Source: Methanolobus vulcani
Lineage (GTDB): Archaea > Halobacteriota > Methanosarcinia > Methanosarcinales > Methanosarcinaceae
Length of the DNA stretch: 64,000 nucleotides
NCBI RefSeq assembly: GCF_006546655.1
Contig: NZ_VIAQ01000006.1
Span: 1 to 64,000 of the forward strand
Direction of reading: 5' to 3'
Part shown: positions 1 to 8,341 of the stretch, in pieces
Position numbering within the stretch: position 1 is the first letter of the stretch
Layout of the letters: every line of letters starts with the position of its first letter
The notes under the pieces: model-generated
Databases searched by the model: none
What the model was told of the DNA's origin: nothing
What the model saw: only the letters and a program-made list of their open reading frames with translations
Made by a program: the position numbers and the translations under genes

Positions 1-566
1 TTTCCTATTTGCACATAGTTTGGTTAATTCCTTGATTTTGTTTAGTAGTTATACACTACCGGTCAGAATTAACCGAACTGCCAAATCCAACGTCAGACAG
101 AAAAAACTTCTGTCTCCACTTGTAAGGCGGTGATTGTAAGTGTTTTCGCGCGATTTGCGCGGACTCCTTCAAAGGCCATCATCGTATATATAGCTTTCGA
201 ACACAAGGTTCGAAGCCAAAGGATGAACCTTTGGAGCACATCTAAAATGCTCACATTCCCACTCGGATTTCATATGTATGTTTTAATCCTATATGGAACT
301 TGTGGCATCGTCATCAAACTCACTGCCATATAGACAGAAAAGAACTAATGACCCTTCCAAGCTGCCTTGGAGGGAATTCATACATACCACACATTGCATA
401 TAAAGATTACGTATTTAATTAATTTCAAATGAATAATAACTGGATATAATACCAATTACCATCAACAAAAAAGAACAAAATCATAAACAAAAGCAAAGCT
501 ACGCAAGCTTTAACAATATATGTGACATAGCAGTACACAACCCAGAAAAATGCAAGAGGGATAAGC
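1..566. other. Non-coding stretch rich in inverted repeats
   Basis: I see no convincing gene here. Inverted repeats are unusually dense: a 14-base arm pair with one G:T at 17-30 / 66-79 that encloses GTAGT/ACTAC (45-49 / 55-59); GACAGAA/TTCTGTC at about 97-115; a GCGC-type hairpin near 147-161; GCTTTCGAA/TTCGAAGC at about 192-216; a perfect CCAAAGG/CCTTTGG at 216-222 / 228-234; and CCTTCCAAG/CTTGGAGG at about 353-373. TATA-like boxes lie at about 184-192 (gtatatata), 397-405 (catataaag) and 443-451 (gatataata). The last two could drive the aIF1A operon with a 100-140 nt leader. The first 137 bases are open in frame 2 and could be the tail of a gene from outside the window, but I do not recognise the peptide. 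Confidence 0.5.
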
Positions 567-884
567 TTGCAGTACAAGAAAAGAAACAATGTTCCAGACA
601 CAGGCGAAGTCACAAGAGTTCGCACCCCGCGCAAGGAAAACAACGAAATTCTAGCCACCGTGGAAAGCATGCTAGGAGCAAATCATGTAAAGCTCAGATG
701 TATGGATGGCGTCGTGAGGATGGGCAGAATCCCCGGATCAATGAAAAAGAGAACATGGATACGGGAAGGAGATATTGTAATTGCAGTCCCCTGGAGCTTT
801 CAGAATGAGAAAGCAGACGTAATATGGAAATATACACGTCCGCAGGTAAACTGGCTTGAACGCAAGGGATACCTGAAAGGATAA
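567..884 (+). CDS. eif1A: Translation initiation factor aIF-1A
   Basis: This 105-residue protein is archaeal initiation factor 1A, the IF1/eIF1A homologue that binds the A site of the small ribosomal subunit and supports initiator tRNA binding and scanning. The sequence shows an S1-like OB fold: a basic N-terminal tail, [21 protein letters not shown] (about 28-48), the RMGRIPG strand and a KRTWIREGD turn, ending in a short basic tail. Length is normal for the family. The start is TTG at 567 with a GAGGG ribosome binding site six bases upstream; no ATG fits. It is the first gene of a three-gene set with rio1 (gap 8 nt) and the KH protein, an arrangement common in Euryarchaeota that links initiation to 30S maturation. 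Identification is secure; the exact start is well supported. Confidence 0.95.
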   Translation: MQYKKRNNVPDTGEVTRVRTPRKENNEILATVESMLGANHVKLRCMDGVVRMGRIPGSMKKRTWIREGDIVIAVPWSFQNEKADVIWKYTRPQVNWLERKGYLKG

Positions 885-892
885 AACAGAAC

Positions 893-1702
893 ATGAAAAA
901 AGAAGTAACAAGCAAAGTAAAGCGCATCGACACCAAAGTCGATAAATCAAGGATGAAACGCAAAGACACCGATACTCTAAAAGTAAAAGAGAACGTCTTT
1001 GACGAACCAACATTAAAGACCCTTTATACATTATCTAATAAAGGAATAATAGAAGCCATTGGAGGATCCATCAGCACAGGAAAAGAAGCAAACGTATTCC
1101 TTGCTGAAGATGCTGAAAAAGACATAGCGGTGAAGATATACAGAATATCTTCAAGTACCTTCAATTCCATGGAGGACTACATCCTCGGAGACCCGCGTTT
1201 CAGAAACGTGAGGCATTCAAAACGTGATATAATATTTGCATGGACAAAAAAAGAACAACGAAACCTGGTACGTGCAAAAGAAGCAGGCCTTAGAGTACCA
1301 GAACCCATTGTAGCAGAACGCAACATCCTGGTAATGGAATTTATGGGAGAGGAAGGAATACCATACCCCCAATTAAAAGATTACAGGATGGAAAAAGAAG
1401 CTGCAAAGGAAGCATTTAATATAATCATTAACTACATCGATCTCCTGTACAACGAAGCAAACCTTGTTCATGGAGATTTAAGTGAGTATAACATACTAAT
1501 AATCCCTGAAACTGAAGAACCCGTATTCATTGACATGGGCCAGTCAGTAACCAGGGAACATCCCCGATCAATTGAATTCCTGAGAAGAGATATCGAGAAC
1601 ATAGCACGCTATTTCAAAAAATATAGTATTAACGAAGATCCACACGAACTGTATACATCGATCAGGAACAAAGAAGCGAAAAACGAAGAAAATAACCTAT
1701 AA
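893..1702 (+). CDS. rio1: RIO1-type serine protein kinase
   Basis: This 269-residue protein is a RIO1 atypical kinase/ATPase acting in late 40S/30S maturation. Visible motifs are the RIO1 nucleotide loop STGKEANVF (about 61-69), VKIYRISSS with the ATP lysine, VMEFMGEEG in the hinge, the catalytic LVHGDLSEYNIL (about 195-206) and the metal-binding FIDMGQS (about 216). The N-terminal 40 residues are basic and low-complexity. It starts with ATG 8 nt after aIF1A and ends 18 nt before the KH gene, so the three are probably one transcript. RIO1 and the KH protein (Dim2/Pno1 type) act together in eukaryotic pre-40S maturation, and the operon points to a similar archaeal role. The STGKEAN form separates it from RIO2. 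Confidence 0.95.
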   Translation: MKKEVTSKVKRIDTKVDKSRMKRKDTDTLKVKENVFDEPTLKTLYTLSNKGIIEAIGGSISTGKEANVFLAEDAEKDIAVKIYRISSSTFNSMEDYILGDPRFRNVRHSKRDIIFAWTKKEQRNLVRAKEAGLRVPEPIVAERNILVMEFMGEEGIPYPQLKDYRMEKEAAKEAFNIIINYIDLLYNEANLVHGDLSEYNILIIPETEEPVFIDMGQSVTREHPRSIEFLRRDIENIARYFKKYSINEDPHELYTSIRNKEAKNEENNL

Positions 1703-1720
1703 CGTACAAGGTAGACAATT

Positions 1721-2257
1721 ATGACACACATCAAAGTTCCTAAAGACAGAGTTGGCGCAATTATCGGACCAAAGGGTCGCGTCAAACAGATAATAGAAGA
1801 GAAATCAACAGCAAGTCTGGATATTGACAGTGAAGAAGGAACTGTAGAGATCATACCAGGAGATGATCCTGTCGGAGCCATGAAGGCGGAAGACGTAATC
1901 AATGCAATTGCAAGAGGATTCAATCCGGACAAGACATTCACAATGTTTGATGACGATATGCTGATGCTTGAAGTCATTGACCTTTCAAAACATACGGGAA
2001 CCCAAAAAGAACTGCTGCGCCTTAAAGGACGAATAATAGGAAAAGGCGGTAAGACCCGAGAAATTACTGAAAGACTGATAGGCGTAAAAATGTCAGTCTA
2101 TGGAAAGACGGTCAGTGTAATTGGTACACCTGAACAAAATCAGATAGCAAGAACTGCAATAGAGATGCTGATTGACGGAGCAAATCACGGAAGTGTTTAC
2201 AGCTATCTGGAAAAGAAAAGGCAGGAACTACTCCAGTCACAGCTTGATTACTACTAA
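1721..2257 (+). CDS. KH-domain RNA-binding protein, Dim2/Pno1 type
   Basis: This 178-residue protein has two KH domains and belongs to the archaeal homologues of eukaryotic Dim2/Pno1, which binds near the 3' end of small-subunit rRNA during maturation. KH1 starts at the N-terminus with IKVPKDRVGAIIGPKG, where the GPKG loop is the RNA-gripping GxxG. KH2 holds RLKGRIIGKGGKTREITER (about 101-119) with GKGG. It ends in a short Lys/Gln-rich helix. The ATG start at 1721 has AGGT about ten bases upstream. Co-transcription with rio1 and aIF1A fits a role in 30S biogenesis. The family has also been shown to bind initiation factor aIF2 and rRNA in other archaea, so a direct initiation role is possible. 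Confidence 0.9.
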   Translation: MTHIKVPKDRVGAIIGPKGRVKQIIEEKSTASLDIDSEEGTVEIIPGDDPVGAMKAEDVINAIARGFNPDKTFTMFDDDMLMLEVIDLSKHTGTQKELLRLKGRIIGKGGKTREITERLIGVKMSVYGKTVSVIGTPEQNQIARTAIEMLIDGANHGSVYSYLEKKRQELLQSQLDYY

Positions 2258-2271
2258 ATTACCAACTTTTT

Positions 2272-2310
2272 GAGATATACGAATAGTATATCTCACCAAA
2301 AATATAAAAG
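2272..2310 (+). promoter_or_regulatory. Promoter with 9-bp inverted repeat upstream of the DUF1614 gene
   Basis: GAGATATAC (2272-2280) and GTATATCTC (2286-2294) form a perfect inverted repeat with a 5-nt centre. It lies five bases upstream of AAATATAAAAG (2300-2310), a good archaeal TATA box, predicting transcription from about 2326-2332. The position next to the TATA/BRE suggests a regulator site. A weak terminator role is possible because TTTTT precedes it, but that T-run is on the wrong side for the plus strand. Confidence 0.5.
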
Positions 2311-2341
2311 CTCTGAAACCCTAATGATTATCAGAGGACAG

Positions 2342-3037
2342 ATGAGAGGATACACTAATAGTTCCGAGATTAGGACATACGCAGCTTTTGTACTGATATT
2401 ACTCCCCACAGCAGCCCTTTGTTATAAAAGATACCTTTCGCTGGGAACCATAAGTCCCTTTGTACTAATGGTCATCCTTTTTGCAATGCTACTTGGTTCG
2501 GTCGCTGAGATACCGTTAATTACAACACGATCAAAAAAACCAGAGCAATTATTCAGATACGCACCAATCCTTGAAGACATATATTCAGTTCCAGTCGTAA
2601 AAGAACTGAGCATTGGAAAAGACAGAGTTTTTAACACCACAATAAGCACAAATGTTGGTGGTGCGGTCATCCCTGCACTTGCAACAATATACCTTTTACT
2701 GACCCAGCCAAACAACACAGCATTGGAAATTATGCTTATAGTTGTTATCGCAGTTAGCCTTCTTTCAGAGATGACAGGAGGCATAGGATTAGTAATACCA
2801 GATTATATTGGCCTTATTGCATTGCCATTCTCACTTATAGTTTCACCCGAAAATGCCGCATCTGTAACATTCATTGCAGGCGTTGGAGGAATACTTACAG
2901 GAAATATAATCTCAGTACTCACATTCAATAAAGAAAGAACAGGTAGCGCCTTTATTAGTATTGGTGGCGCTGGTAGTTTTAAAGCAATATACCTGACAAC
3001 AATTGTTGCCAGTTTATTATCATACTTCGTCCATTGA
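2342..3037 (+). CDS. DUF1614 membrane protein
   Basis: This is a 231-residue integral membrane protein of the DUF1614 family, whose function is unknown. About seven hydrophobic segments are visible, including YAAFVLILLPTAALCY, FVLMVILFAMLLGSV, ALATIYLLLT and the C-terminal TTIVASLLSYFVH. The conserved middle has NVGGAVIPA and GGIGLVIPDYIGLIALP, and GVGGILTGN with small residues typical of packed helices. The reading frame is open back to 2270, but that part overlaps the palindrome and TATA box. ATG 2342 has AGAGGA just upstream and sits about 15 nt after the predicted transcription start, so I choose it; ATG 2324 is possible. The last 18 nt overlap the convergent KaiC-like gene. Confidence 0.75.
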   Translation: MRGYTNSSEIRTYAAFVLILLPTAALCYKRYLSLGTISPFVLMVILFAMLLGSVAEIPLITTRSKKPEQLFRYAPILEDIYSVPVVKELSIGKDRVFNTTISTNVGGAVIPALATIYLLLTQPNNTALEIMLIVVIAVSLLSEMTGGIGLVIPDYIGLIALPFSLIVSPENAASVTFIAGVGGILTGNIISVLTFNKERTGSAFISIGGAGSFKAIYLTTIVASLLSYFVH

Positions 3038-3931
3038 CATTCCGCCACCAAGCCTTTCAGCTCTCCTCTTTTCGATTCTGTCCTGTAGAACCTTAGAAGG
3101 GATGTTTAGGGCCCTGTACTTGGCTATGCCGTTATTTGTGAACCTGAATGGCTGAGGTGTATGATCCAAACGGGTCGCCCTCATTTTCTGAACTGCCATC
3201 ACAGGCATTGGAGTAGTATCAATATCATTTGTCTGAATAAAGTCAAGGAAAACAACACCATCACCAAGGAAATCAAAGTCATCATATTCCTTTACTTCTA
3301 TTCCATGGGATTTCTCAGTAACAAGAATAGCAGTAGTCTGATTTTTCTTTAGTAATCGGTGAAGTCCACGCCACGAAGCTGAAGTGCGGAAATCACTTGG
3401 AGCTGTAAGGACATTCATTGAATCAAAAACAACCCTTTCAGGTTTATGTGAATCTATTATCTCCATCATTTCCTCTGAAGTCAACATAGAGATACCGAAT
3501 ATTTCCAGATAACCGTCATCAATATACTTTCCAACATCCCATCCAAATCTTGCAAAATGCTGCACAAGTTGCTGAGCCCTTTCCTCAAAGGAAAAGAAAA
3601 TACAACGTTCACCATTTTTTACACCTTCCATAAGGTACTGCATGGAAAAAGTAGTCTTACCAGTACCAGGAGGACCAGTCACAACTATGGCAAACCCTTT
3701 TGGGAAACCTCCCTCCAGAAAATCATCCATTCCCGGAATTCCAGTTGTAACTCTCTTGATGATACGGTCTATATTCTGAGTATCGAGCTTGGCCTTGAAA
3801 CGTGTAGAATCAAGATTAAGAAGTGCCTTTTCTAGTACAACGTTCTTTGCGCCAAGTTCTTTCTCGTATCTTTCGAGAACTTTAATAGCATCTGCGCTTA
3901 ACGTAGTATGAATGGGGAATTTGGTTTTCAT
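3020..3931 (-). CDS. KaiC-like RecA-superfamily ATPase, single domain
   Basis: This 303-residue protein is a one-domain KaiC-like (GvpD/Rad55-related) ATPase. The first 60 residues are a separate alpha-helical, charged region (LERYEKELGAKNVVLEKAL). The ATPase core then has the entry TTGIPGMDDFLEGG (about 63-76), Walker A GPPGTGKTT (86-94), the glutamate pair SFEER (115-119) and Walker B RVVFDSMN (167-174). Archaeal members of this family are often coupled to signalling or motility, but the target here cannot be read from the sequence. ATG 3931 is chosen over the adjacent GTG because AGGTGG lies four bases upstream. A TATA box (ttaaatatataa, 3961-3972, minus strand) gives a short leader. The stop overlaps the convergent DUF1614 gene. 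Confidence 0.85.
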   Translation of the reverse strand: MKTKFPIHTTLSADAIKVLERYEKELGAKNVVLEKALLNLDSTRFKAKLDTQNIDRIIKRVTTGIPGMDDFLEGGFPKGFAIVVTGPPGTGKTTFSMQYLMEGVKNGERCIFFSFEERAQQLVQHFARFGWDVGKYIDDGYLEIFGISMLTSEEMMEIIDSHKPERVVFDSMNVLTAPSDFRTSASWRGLHRLLKKNQTTAILVTEKSHGIEVKEYDDFDFLGDGVVFLDFIQTNDIDTTPMPVMAVQKMRATRLDHTPQPFRFTNNGIAKYRALNIPSKVLQDRIEKRRAERLGGGMSMDEV

Positions 3932-4016
3932 CACACCACCTGTATGTACATAATATGTGATTATATATTTAAAATGTTATGGTATTATGACCACACTTTC
4001 TAAATTATGAACACAC

Positions 4017-5387
4017 TTATTCAGAGTCACTTGAAGTGTAACCTCTACCCGGAAGGAAATTTCCCCGACCTCTTGATGCAATCAGGTCACCATCCCACAC
4101 AACTTCACCACGCGCGATAGTATATTCCGGGAAAATGCCATCCATACCTTCGTATGGAGTCCAGCCTGCCTTACTGTGGAGCTCATCACCTTTGATCTCA
4201 GTAACCTTGGAATGGTCAACTATAATGATATCAGCATCATAGCCTTCGGCAAATACTCCTTTTGAAAAACGATTCAGACCAAATATCCTTGCAGGATTCT
4301 TACTTGTCACATCTATCATGCGCCCCAACGACAAAAGATTTCTTTTTACTGCAACCAGCATCAACGGAATTAAAGTTTCAACCCCGGGGACACCTGAAGG
4401 AGCACTCTTGATGTCAGTATCCTTTTCAGCCTCAGTATGCGGCGCATGGTCTGATGCCACTACATCAATAGTACAGTCATTCAAAGAGTTAAGTAACACC
4501 TTAACACTTTTGCGACTCCTCAGAGGTGGATTCATCCTGCCAAATGAACCTAGACGGTCCCAGTCCTTGGTGGAGAGAAATAGATGATGAGGTGCGGCTT
4601 CACTTGTAATCATTGGAACACCGCCCCCTTTTGTATCAATATAACGTTCTTTACGCAAAAGCCCCACGGACCCCATGGCACTTATATGACAGAAATGCGC
4701 TTTTGTTCCGTTCTTGCGTATCAGTTTGATAGCTTTTTCAACTGCAATAGCCTCACAATAATCCGGGCGAGCGCGGGAGTGAGAATCCGGAGCATAATCA
4801 TTCTTAAGGAAAGCCTCACATTCCAGCCGGATTTTGTCATCTTCCGCATGGATACATGGCAGAGCATCAAGTTGTTTCATCACAGCCAGTGCTTCATCAA
4901 GACATTTTTCATCAATATTAAGAGCACCAGTTGATTCTGCCATAAATATCTCGCCAAAAGCAGTAGCACCACTCGTCCACAACTCTGGCAGTTTATCAAT
5001 ATTCCCTGTTACCCCACCATAAAGTCCAAAATCCACTATGGAATTACGGTTAGCTATTTTGAGCTTATCCTTAAAAGTTTTCTTGTCAATGGTAGGAGGA
5101 ATAGTATTCGGATGATCAATAACAGTAGTGATACCACCTGATGCGGCAGAGCACGATCCTGTGTACCAGTCTTCCTTTTCAGTTAATCCCGGATCGCGGA
5201 AATGGACATGGACATCAATACCGGCAGGAAGAGTAAGTGAACCCCTGGCATCAATAACCTGATTCAGACGCTGAACATCTATCTCTTTTGCAATACGGGA
5301 TATCTTTCCATCTTCTATAAGAACCTCTGCGGGTTGAAGATAATCATTGACAAAGACTTTAGTGTTCTTGATAAGAATATCTGGCAT
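4017..5387 (-). CDS. pyrC: Dihydroorotase
   Basis: This 456-residue amidohydrolase closes carbamoyl-aspartate to dihydroorotate in pyrimidine synthesis. The metal site is visible: HVHFRDPG (His60, His62), CIHAED (His180), CHIS (His234) and VASDHAPH (Asp313). At the position where many type I enzymes carry the carboxylated lysine this protein reads AFGEIFMAES, so Glu146 is the likely bridging ligand, comparable to the Asp variant of some bacterial PyrC. Length (about 450) is usual for archaeal DHOase. It appears monocistronic, with no pyr neighbour. The start ATG at 5387 gives an ordinary N-terminus (MPDILIKNTKVF). Allantoinase is the main alternative, but its catalytic surroundings differ and methanogens lack the pathway. 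Confidence 0.93.
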   Translation of the reverse strand: MPDILIKNTKVFVNDYLQPAEVLIEDGKISRIAKEIDVQRLNQVIDARGSLTLPAGIDVHVHFRDPGLTEKEDWYTGSCSAASGGITTVIDHPNTIPPTIDKKTFKDKLKIANRNSIVDFGLYGGVTGNIDKLPELWTSGATAFGEIFMAESTGALNIDEKCLDEALAVMKQLDALPCIHAEDDKIRLECEAFLKNDYAPDSHSRARPDYCEAIAVEKAIKLIRKNGTKAHFCHISAMGSVGLLRKERYIDTKGGGVPMITSEAAPHHLFLSTKDWDRLGSFGRMNPPLRSRKSVKVLLNSLNDCTIDVVASDHAPHTEAEKDTDIKSAPSGVPGVETLIPLMLVAVKRNLLSLGRMIDVTSKNPARIFGLNRFSKGVFAEGYDADIIIVDHSKVTEIKGDELHSKAGWTPYEGMDGIFPEYTIARGEVVWDGDLIASRGRGNFLPGRGYTSSDSE

Positions 5388-5463
5388 AGTATCCTATATC
5401 CCCATAGAAGTATATGCGTTTTATGATTTTTTGAATCTAATGAAAATATGCATTGACTATATA

Positions 5464-5544
5464 GATATATAGCTGCTATATATCCAATGTACGCGAGTAA
5501 CTGAAATATAGGAATATATATTGTACTTACATAACCCTTATGTA
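5464..5544 (+). promoter_or_regulatory. pst promoter with two palindromic candidate operators
   Basis: GATATATAGC (5464-5473) and GCTATATATC (5475-5484) are perfect inverted arms around one T. Downstream is a TATA box, GGAATATATATTG (about 5511-5523), and TACATAA/TTATGTA (5528-5534 / 5538-5544) form a second inverted repeat around CCC, placed between the TATA box and the expected start near 5545. Placement on both sides of the TATA box is what one expects for phosphate control, but the regulator is unknown. Confidence 0.5.
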
Positions 5545-5607
5545 TCGATTTTGTAATGGTTCACTGACAAGTTACGTAGAACCCATAATAAAATGGTGAA
5601 CCAGAAT

Positions 5608-6528
5608 ATGATATCAGGAAAATTATTCAAAAACATTACACTTTGTTCAGTAGTAATGTTAATTATTGCAGCCGCATTCATTGGAATCGGTTGTGTAGAT
5701 AACGAAGATACAACTACAGAAGATGTTACAACTGAAGACGTTGCTGAAGAAGCAACAGTTTCAGGAGAGATCAGTGTAACAGGATCAACCACAGTACTTC
5801 CACTTTCCACACTTGAAGCTGAAGCATTTATGGATGAATATCCGGATGCAATTATCACCGTAAAAGGTGGCGGATCAGGAGTAGGAATTGCTGCATTACT
5901 TGATGGAACTACTGAAATCGCTCAGGCATCAAGATCCATAAAAGATTCTGAGGTAGACGAAGCTCAGAGCAATGGAATCAATCCAGTAGAACACGCTATT
6001 GCATGGGATGGAATTGCTGTTGTTGTAAATCCAGAGAACCCGGTTACAGAAATCACTTTTGAAGACCTTAAAGGCATCTACACAGGAACCATAACCAACT
6101 GGGCAGAAGTAGGCGGAGAAGACGCTGAGATCAGTGTTGTAGGCCGTGACAGTTCCTCAGGAACATACGAATACTTCAAGGAAGAAGTTCTCGGAGACGA
6201 TGTAGAATTTACAGAGAATGCACTTGCACTGTCTGATAACGGACTTGTAAAGGAATCCGTAGTAGGCAACACACAGGCAATCGGATACATCGGTTATGCA
6301 TACCTTGATGAAAATGTAAAGGCACTTGCACTTGATGCAGCAGGAGATGGCACACTTGTAGAAGCTACCCCTGAAATGATTACAAGCGGCGAGTACCCAC
6401 TTGCAAGACAACTCTATTACTACACTAATGGCGAACCAACCGGACTTGCAAAGGAATACATAGACTACGTATTCAGTGCTACCGGACAGGATGTAGTCTC
6501 CGAATCCGGATACTTCCCAGTAAACTAA
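5608..6528 (+). CDS. pstS: Phosphate ABC transporter substrate-binding lipoprotein
   Basis: This 306-residue PstS binds phosphate outside the cell and delivers it to PstCA. After a hydrophobic signal (VVMLIIAAAFIGIG) comes Cys with an acidic linker rich in Thr/Glu/Asp, so it is probably lipid-anchored. Phosphate-binding motifs are GSTTVLPL, GGGSGVGIAAL, QASRSIKD and VGRDSSSGTYEYF. The frame is open to ATG 5593, but ATG 5608 has a GGTGA site eight bases upstream and gives a normal signal peptide, so I choose 5608. It is the first gene of pstS-C-A-B-phoU behind a palindrome-bearing promoter, so phosphate-starvation induction is likely. Family assignment is secure. Confidence 0.95.
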   Translation: MISGKLFKNITLCSVVMLIIAAAFIGIGCVDNEDTTTEDVTTEDVAEEATVSGEISVTGSTTVLPLSTLEAEAFMDEYPDAIITVKGGGSGVGIAALLDGTTEIAQASRSIKDSEVDEAQSNGINPVEHAIAWDGIAVVVNPENPVTEITFEDLKGIYTGTITNWAEVGGEDAEISVVGRDSSSGTYEYFKEEVLGDDVEFTENALALSDNGLVKESVVGNTQAIGYIGYAYLDENVKALALDAAGDGTLVEATPEMITSGEYPLARQLYYYTNGEPTGLAKEYIDYVFSATGQDVVSESGYFPVN

Positions 6529-6551
6529 GTATTCAACAGCTTAGAGGATAG

Positions 6552-7439
6552 ATGTTAACCAGAAACTTGAAGGAAAAGGGCATAGAATCACTGCTTTTCG
6601 CATCAGGAGCAGTGGCAGTGATTGCCCTTATCCTTCTTTGTATCTTTTTATTTAAAGAAGGTGTGCTCCTATTCAAAGATTATTCAATTATCAATTTCTT
6701 GACCGATACAAGATGGTTACCAACAGCTAAAGAACCACAATTCGGGCTTTTACCTCTGCTTCTTGGATCTTTTGTAGTGACCGTCGGTGCAATACTATTC
6801 TCGGTACCATTAGGACTGGCCGCAGCAATTTATATTTCTGAAATAGCCGACCCAAGATTTGCAAACATCATGAAACCTGTTGCAGAAATACTTGCAGGCA
6901 TACCGTCTGTAGTCTATGGTTTTTTTGGCCTTGTAGTACTTGTACCAATTGTTCAGAAAACTTTACAACTCCCTACAGGCCAGACAGCACTCACCGGTTC
7001 AATAATACTTGGTATAATGGCCTTGCCCACCATCATATCAATCTCAGAAGATGCCATTAGTTCAGTGCCCAGAAGTATAAAAGAAGGATCACTTGCACTT
7101 GGATCCACACAATGGCAGACAATTTATAAGGTCACTTTTCCAGCAGCATTATCTGGAATATCCGCAGCCGTAATGTTAGGAATCGGAAGAGCTATCGGCG
7201 AAACCATGACTGTAATGATGGTTTCAGGTAACTCAGCAATTATTCCAGGATTTCCTTCAGGCCTTTTCACATCAGTAAGAACGATGACAGCTACAATTGC
7301 ACTTGAAATGGGAGAAGTTCCACAGGGAAGCGACCACTTCCATGCACTTTTTGCAATAGGTTCTGTACTTTTCATAACTACTTTTATCATAAACATAATT
7401 GCCAACTATATAAAAAGGAGATATAGGTTCAACCTGTGA
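6552..7439 (+). CDS. pstC: Phosphate ABC transporter permease PstC
   Basis: This 295-residue permease is one half of the phosphate channel. It has six hydrophobic segments, the first at SLLFASGAVAVIALILLCIFLF. The cytoplasmic coupling loop is visible as DAISSVPRSIKEGSLALGSTQWQTIY (about 167-192), the EAA motif that contacts PstB, followed by GIGRAIGETMTVMMVSGNS. GAGGA lies four bases before the ATG at 6552. The stop codon overlaps the GTG in front of pstA, which indicates translational coupling. Order after pstS and the VVYGFFGLV segment support PstC rather than PstA. Confidence 0.94.
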   Translation: MLTRNLKEKGIESLLFASGAVAVIALILLCIFLFKEGVLLFKDYSIINFLTDTRWLPTAKEPQFGLLPLLLGSFVVTVGAILFSVPLGLAAAIYISEIADPRFANIMKPVAEILAGIPSVVYGFFGLVVLVPIVQKTLQLPTGQTALTGSIILGIMALPTIISISEDAISSVPRSIKEGSLALGSTQWQTIYKVTFPAALSGISAAVMLGIGRAIGETMTVMMVSGNSAIIPGFPSGLFTSVRTMTATIALEMGEVPQGSDHFHALFAIGSVLFITTFIINIIANYIKRRYRFNL

Positions 7440-8302
7440 TAACCATGATATTCAATGCAAAAACTAATGAAAAAATAGCATTTTCGCTATTAAAAATTGC
7501 AACAGCCATGGTTATTGCTTTCGTTGTAATAATCCTATATGACATTATATCCAATGGGTACAGCGTACTGAGTATCGAATTCATTACAGAAGCTCCAAGA
7601 AAAGGAATGACAGAAGGAGGGATATATCCGGCAATTGTTGGAACGATCTATCTGATTATAGGCTCGATGCTTGTTGCGCTTCCTCTTGGAATCCTTTCAG
7701 CAATTTACCTGACAGAGTATTCCCAGCCAGGAAGGACAACATGGGCAATTGAGATGGCAATTAATAACCTTGCAGGTACGCCATCAGTTGTTTTCGGACT
7801 GTTCGGGCTTGCAGTATTTGTCAAATATTTCGGATTTGGAGACTCGATTCTTGCTGCATCATTGACACTTGCGTTATTGATATTACCAGTTATTATAAGA
7901 GCCAGCCAGGAAGCACTTCTAACTGTTCCAAAAGAATACAGGGAAGCATCACTCGCCCTTGGAGTTACTAAATGGGAAACGATCAGAAAAGTAGTTCTCC
8001 CTGCTGCAATACCGGGAATAGTAACAGGTGCGATACTGGGAATAGGAAGAGTTGCAGGAGAAACTGCACCAATATTGCTAACTGGTGCTGCATATTATTA
8101 CCCAAGACTCCCAAGTACTATATTTTCACAATTCATGGCACTTCCATACCATCTGTATGTACTTGCCACTGCTGGAACCAGCATTTCCCAGACAAGGCCT
8201 ATCCAATATGGTACGGCACTAGTATTGCTTGCATTAGTATTATTTGTAAATGTGATAGCAGTCACCGTCAGATCTCACTATCGCAAAAAACTCAAAAGAT
8301 AA
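7436..8302 (+). CDS. pstA: Phosphate ABC transporter permease PstA
   Basis: This 288-residue permease pairs with PstC. It has six membrane segments and the coupling loop QEALLTVPKEYREASLALGVTKWETIRKV (about 162-190), then GIGRVAGETAPILLTGAA. GTG at 7436 overlaps the pstC stop (GTGA). ATG at 7445 is an equally reasonable start, three codons in. The paralogous relation to PstC is evident in the shared AGTPSVVFGLFGL / AGIPSVVYGFFGL segment. The following pstB begins 39 nt later with its own ribosome binding site. Confidence 0.94.
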   Translation: MITMIFNAKTNEKIAFSLLKIATAMVIAFVVIILYDIISNGYSVLSIEFITEAPRKGMTEGGIYPAIVGTIYLIIGSMLVALPLGILSAIYLTEYSQPGRTTWAIEMAINNLAGTPSVVFGLFGLAVFVKYFGFGDSILAASLTLALLILPVIIRASQEALLTVPKEYREASLALGVTKWETIRKVVLPAAIPGIVTGAILGIGRVAGETAPILLTGAAYYYPRLPSTIFSQFMALPYHLYVLATAGTSISQTRPIQYGTALVLLALVLFVNVIAVTVRSHYRKKLKR

Positions 8303-8341
8303 TAAATCAGTCCATTTTGCATAAAATCAAGAGGATAACAT

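Noticed and set aside
97-115. GACAGAA/TTCTGTC hairpin as a transcription terminator
   Set aside because: No T-run follows on either strand, so I list it only as part of the hairpin cluster.
130-333. 67-codon open frame in the left gene-free region
   Set aside because: No ribosome binding site, odd composition, and it crosses several hairpins and a TATA-like box; it reads as chance.
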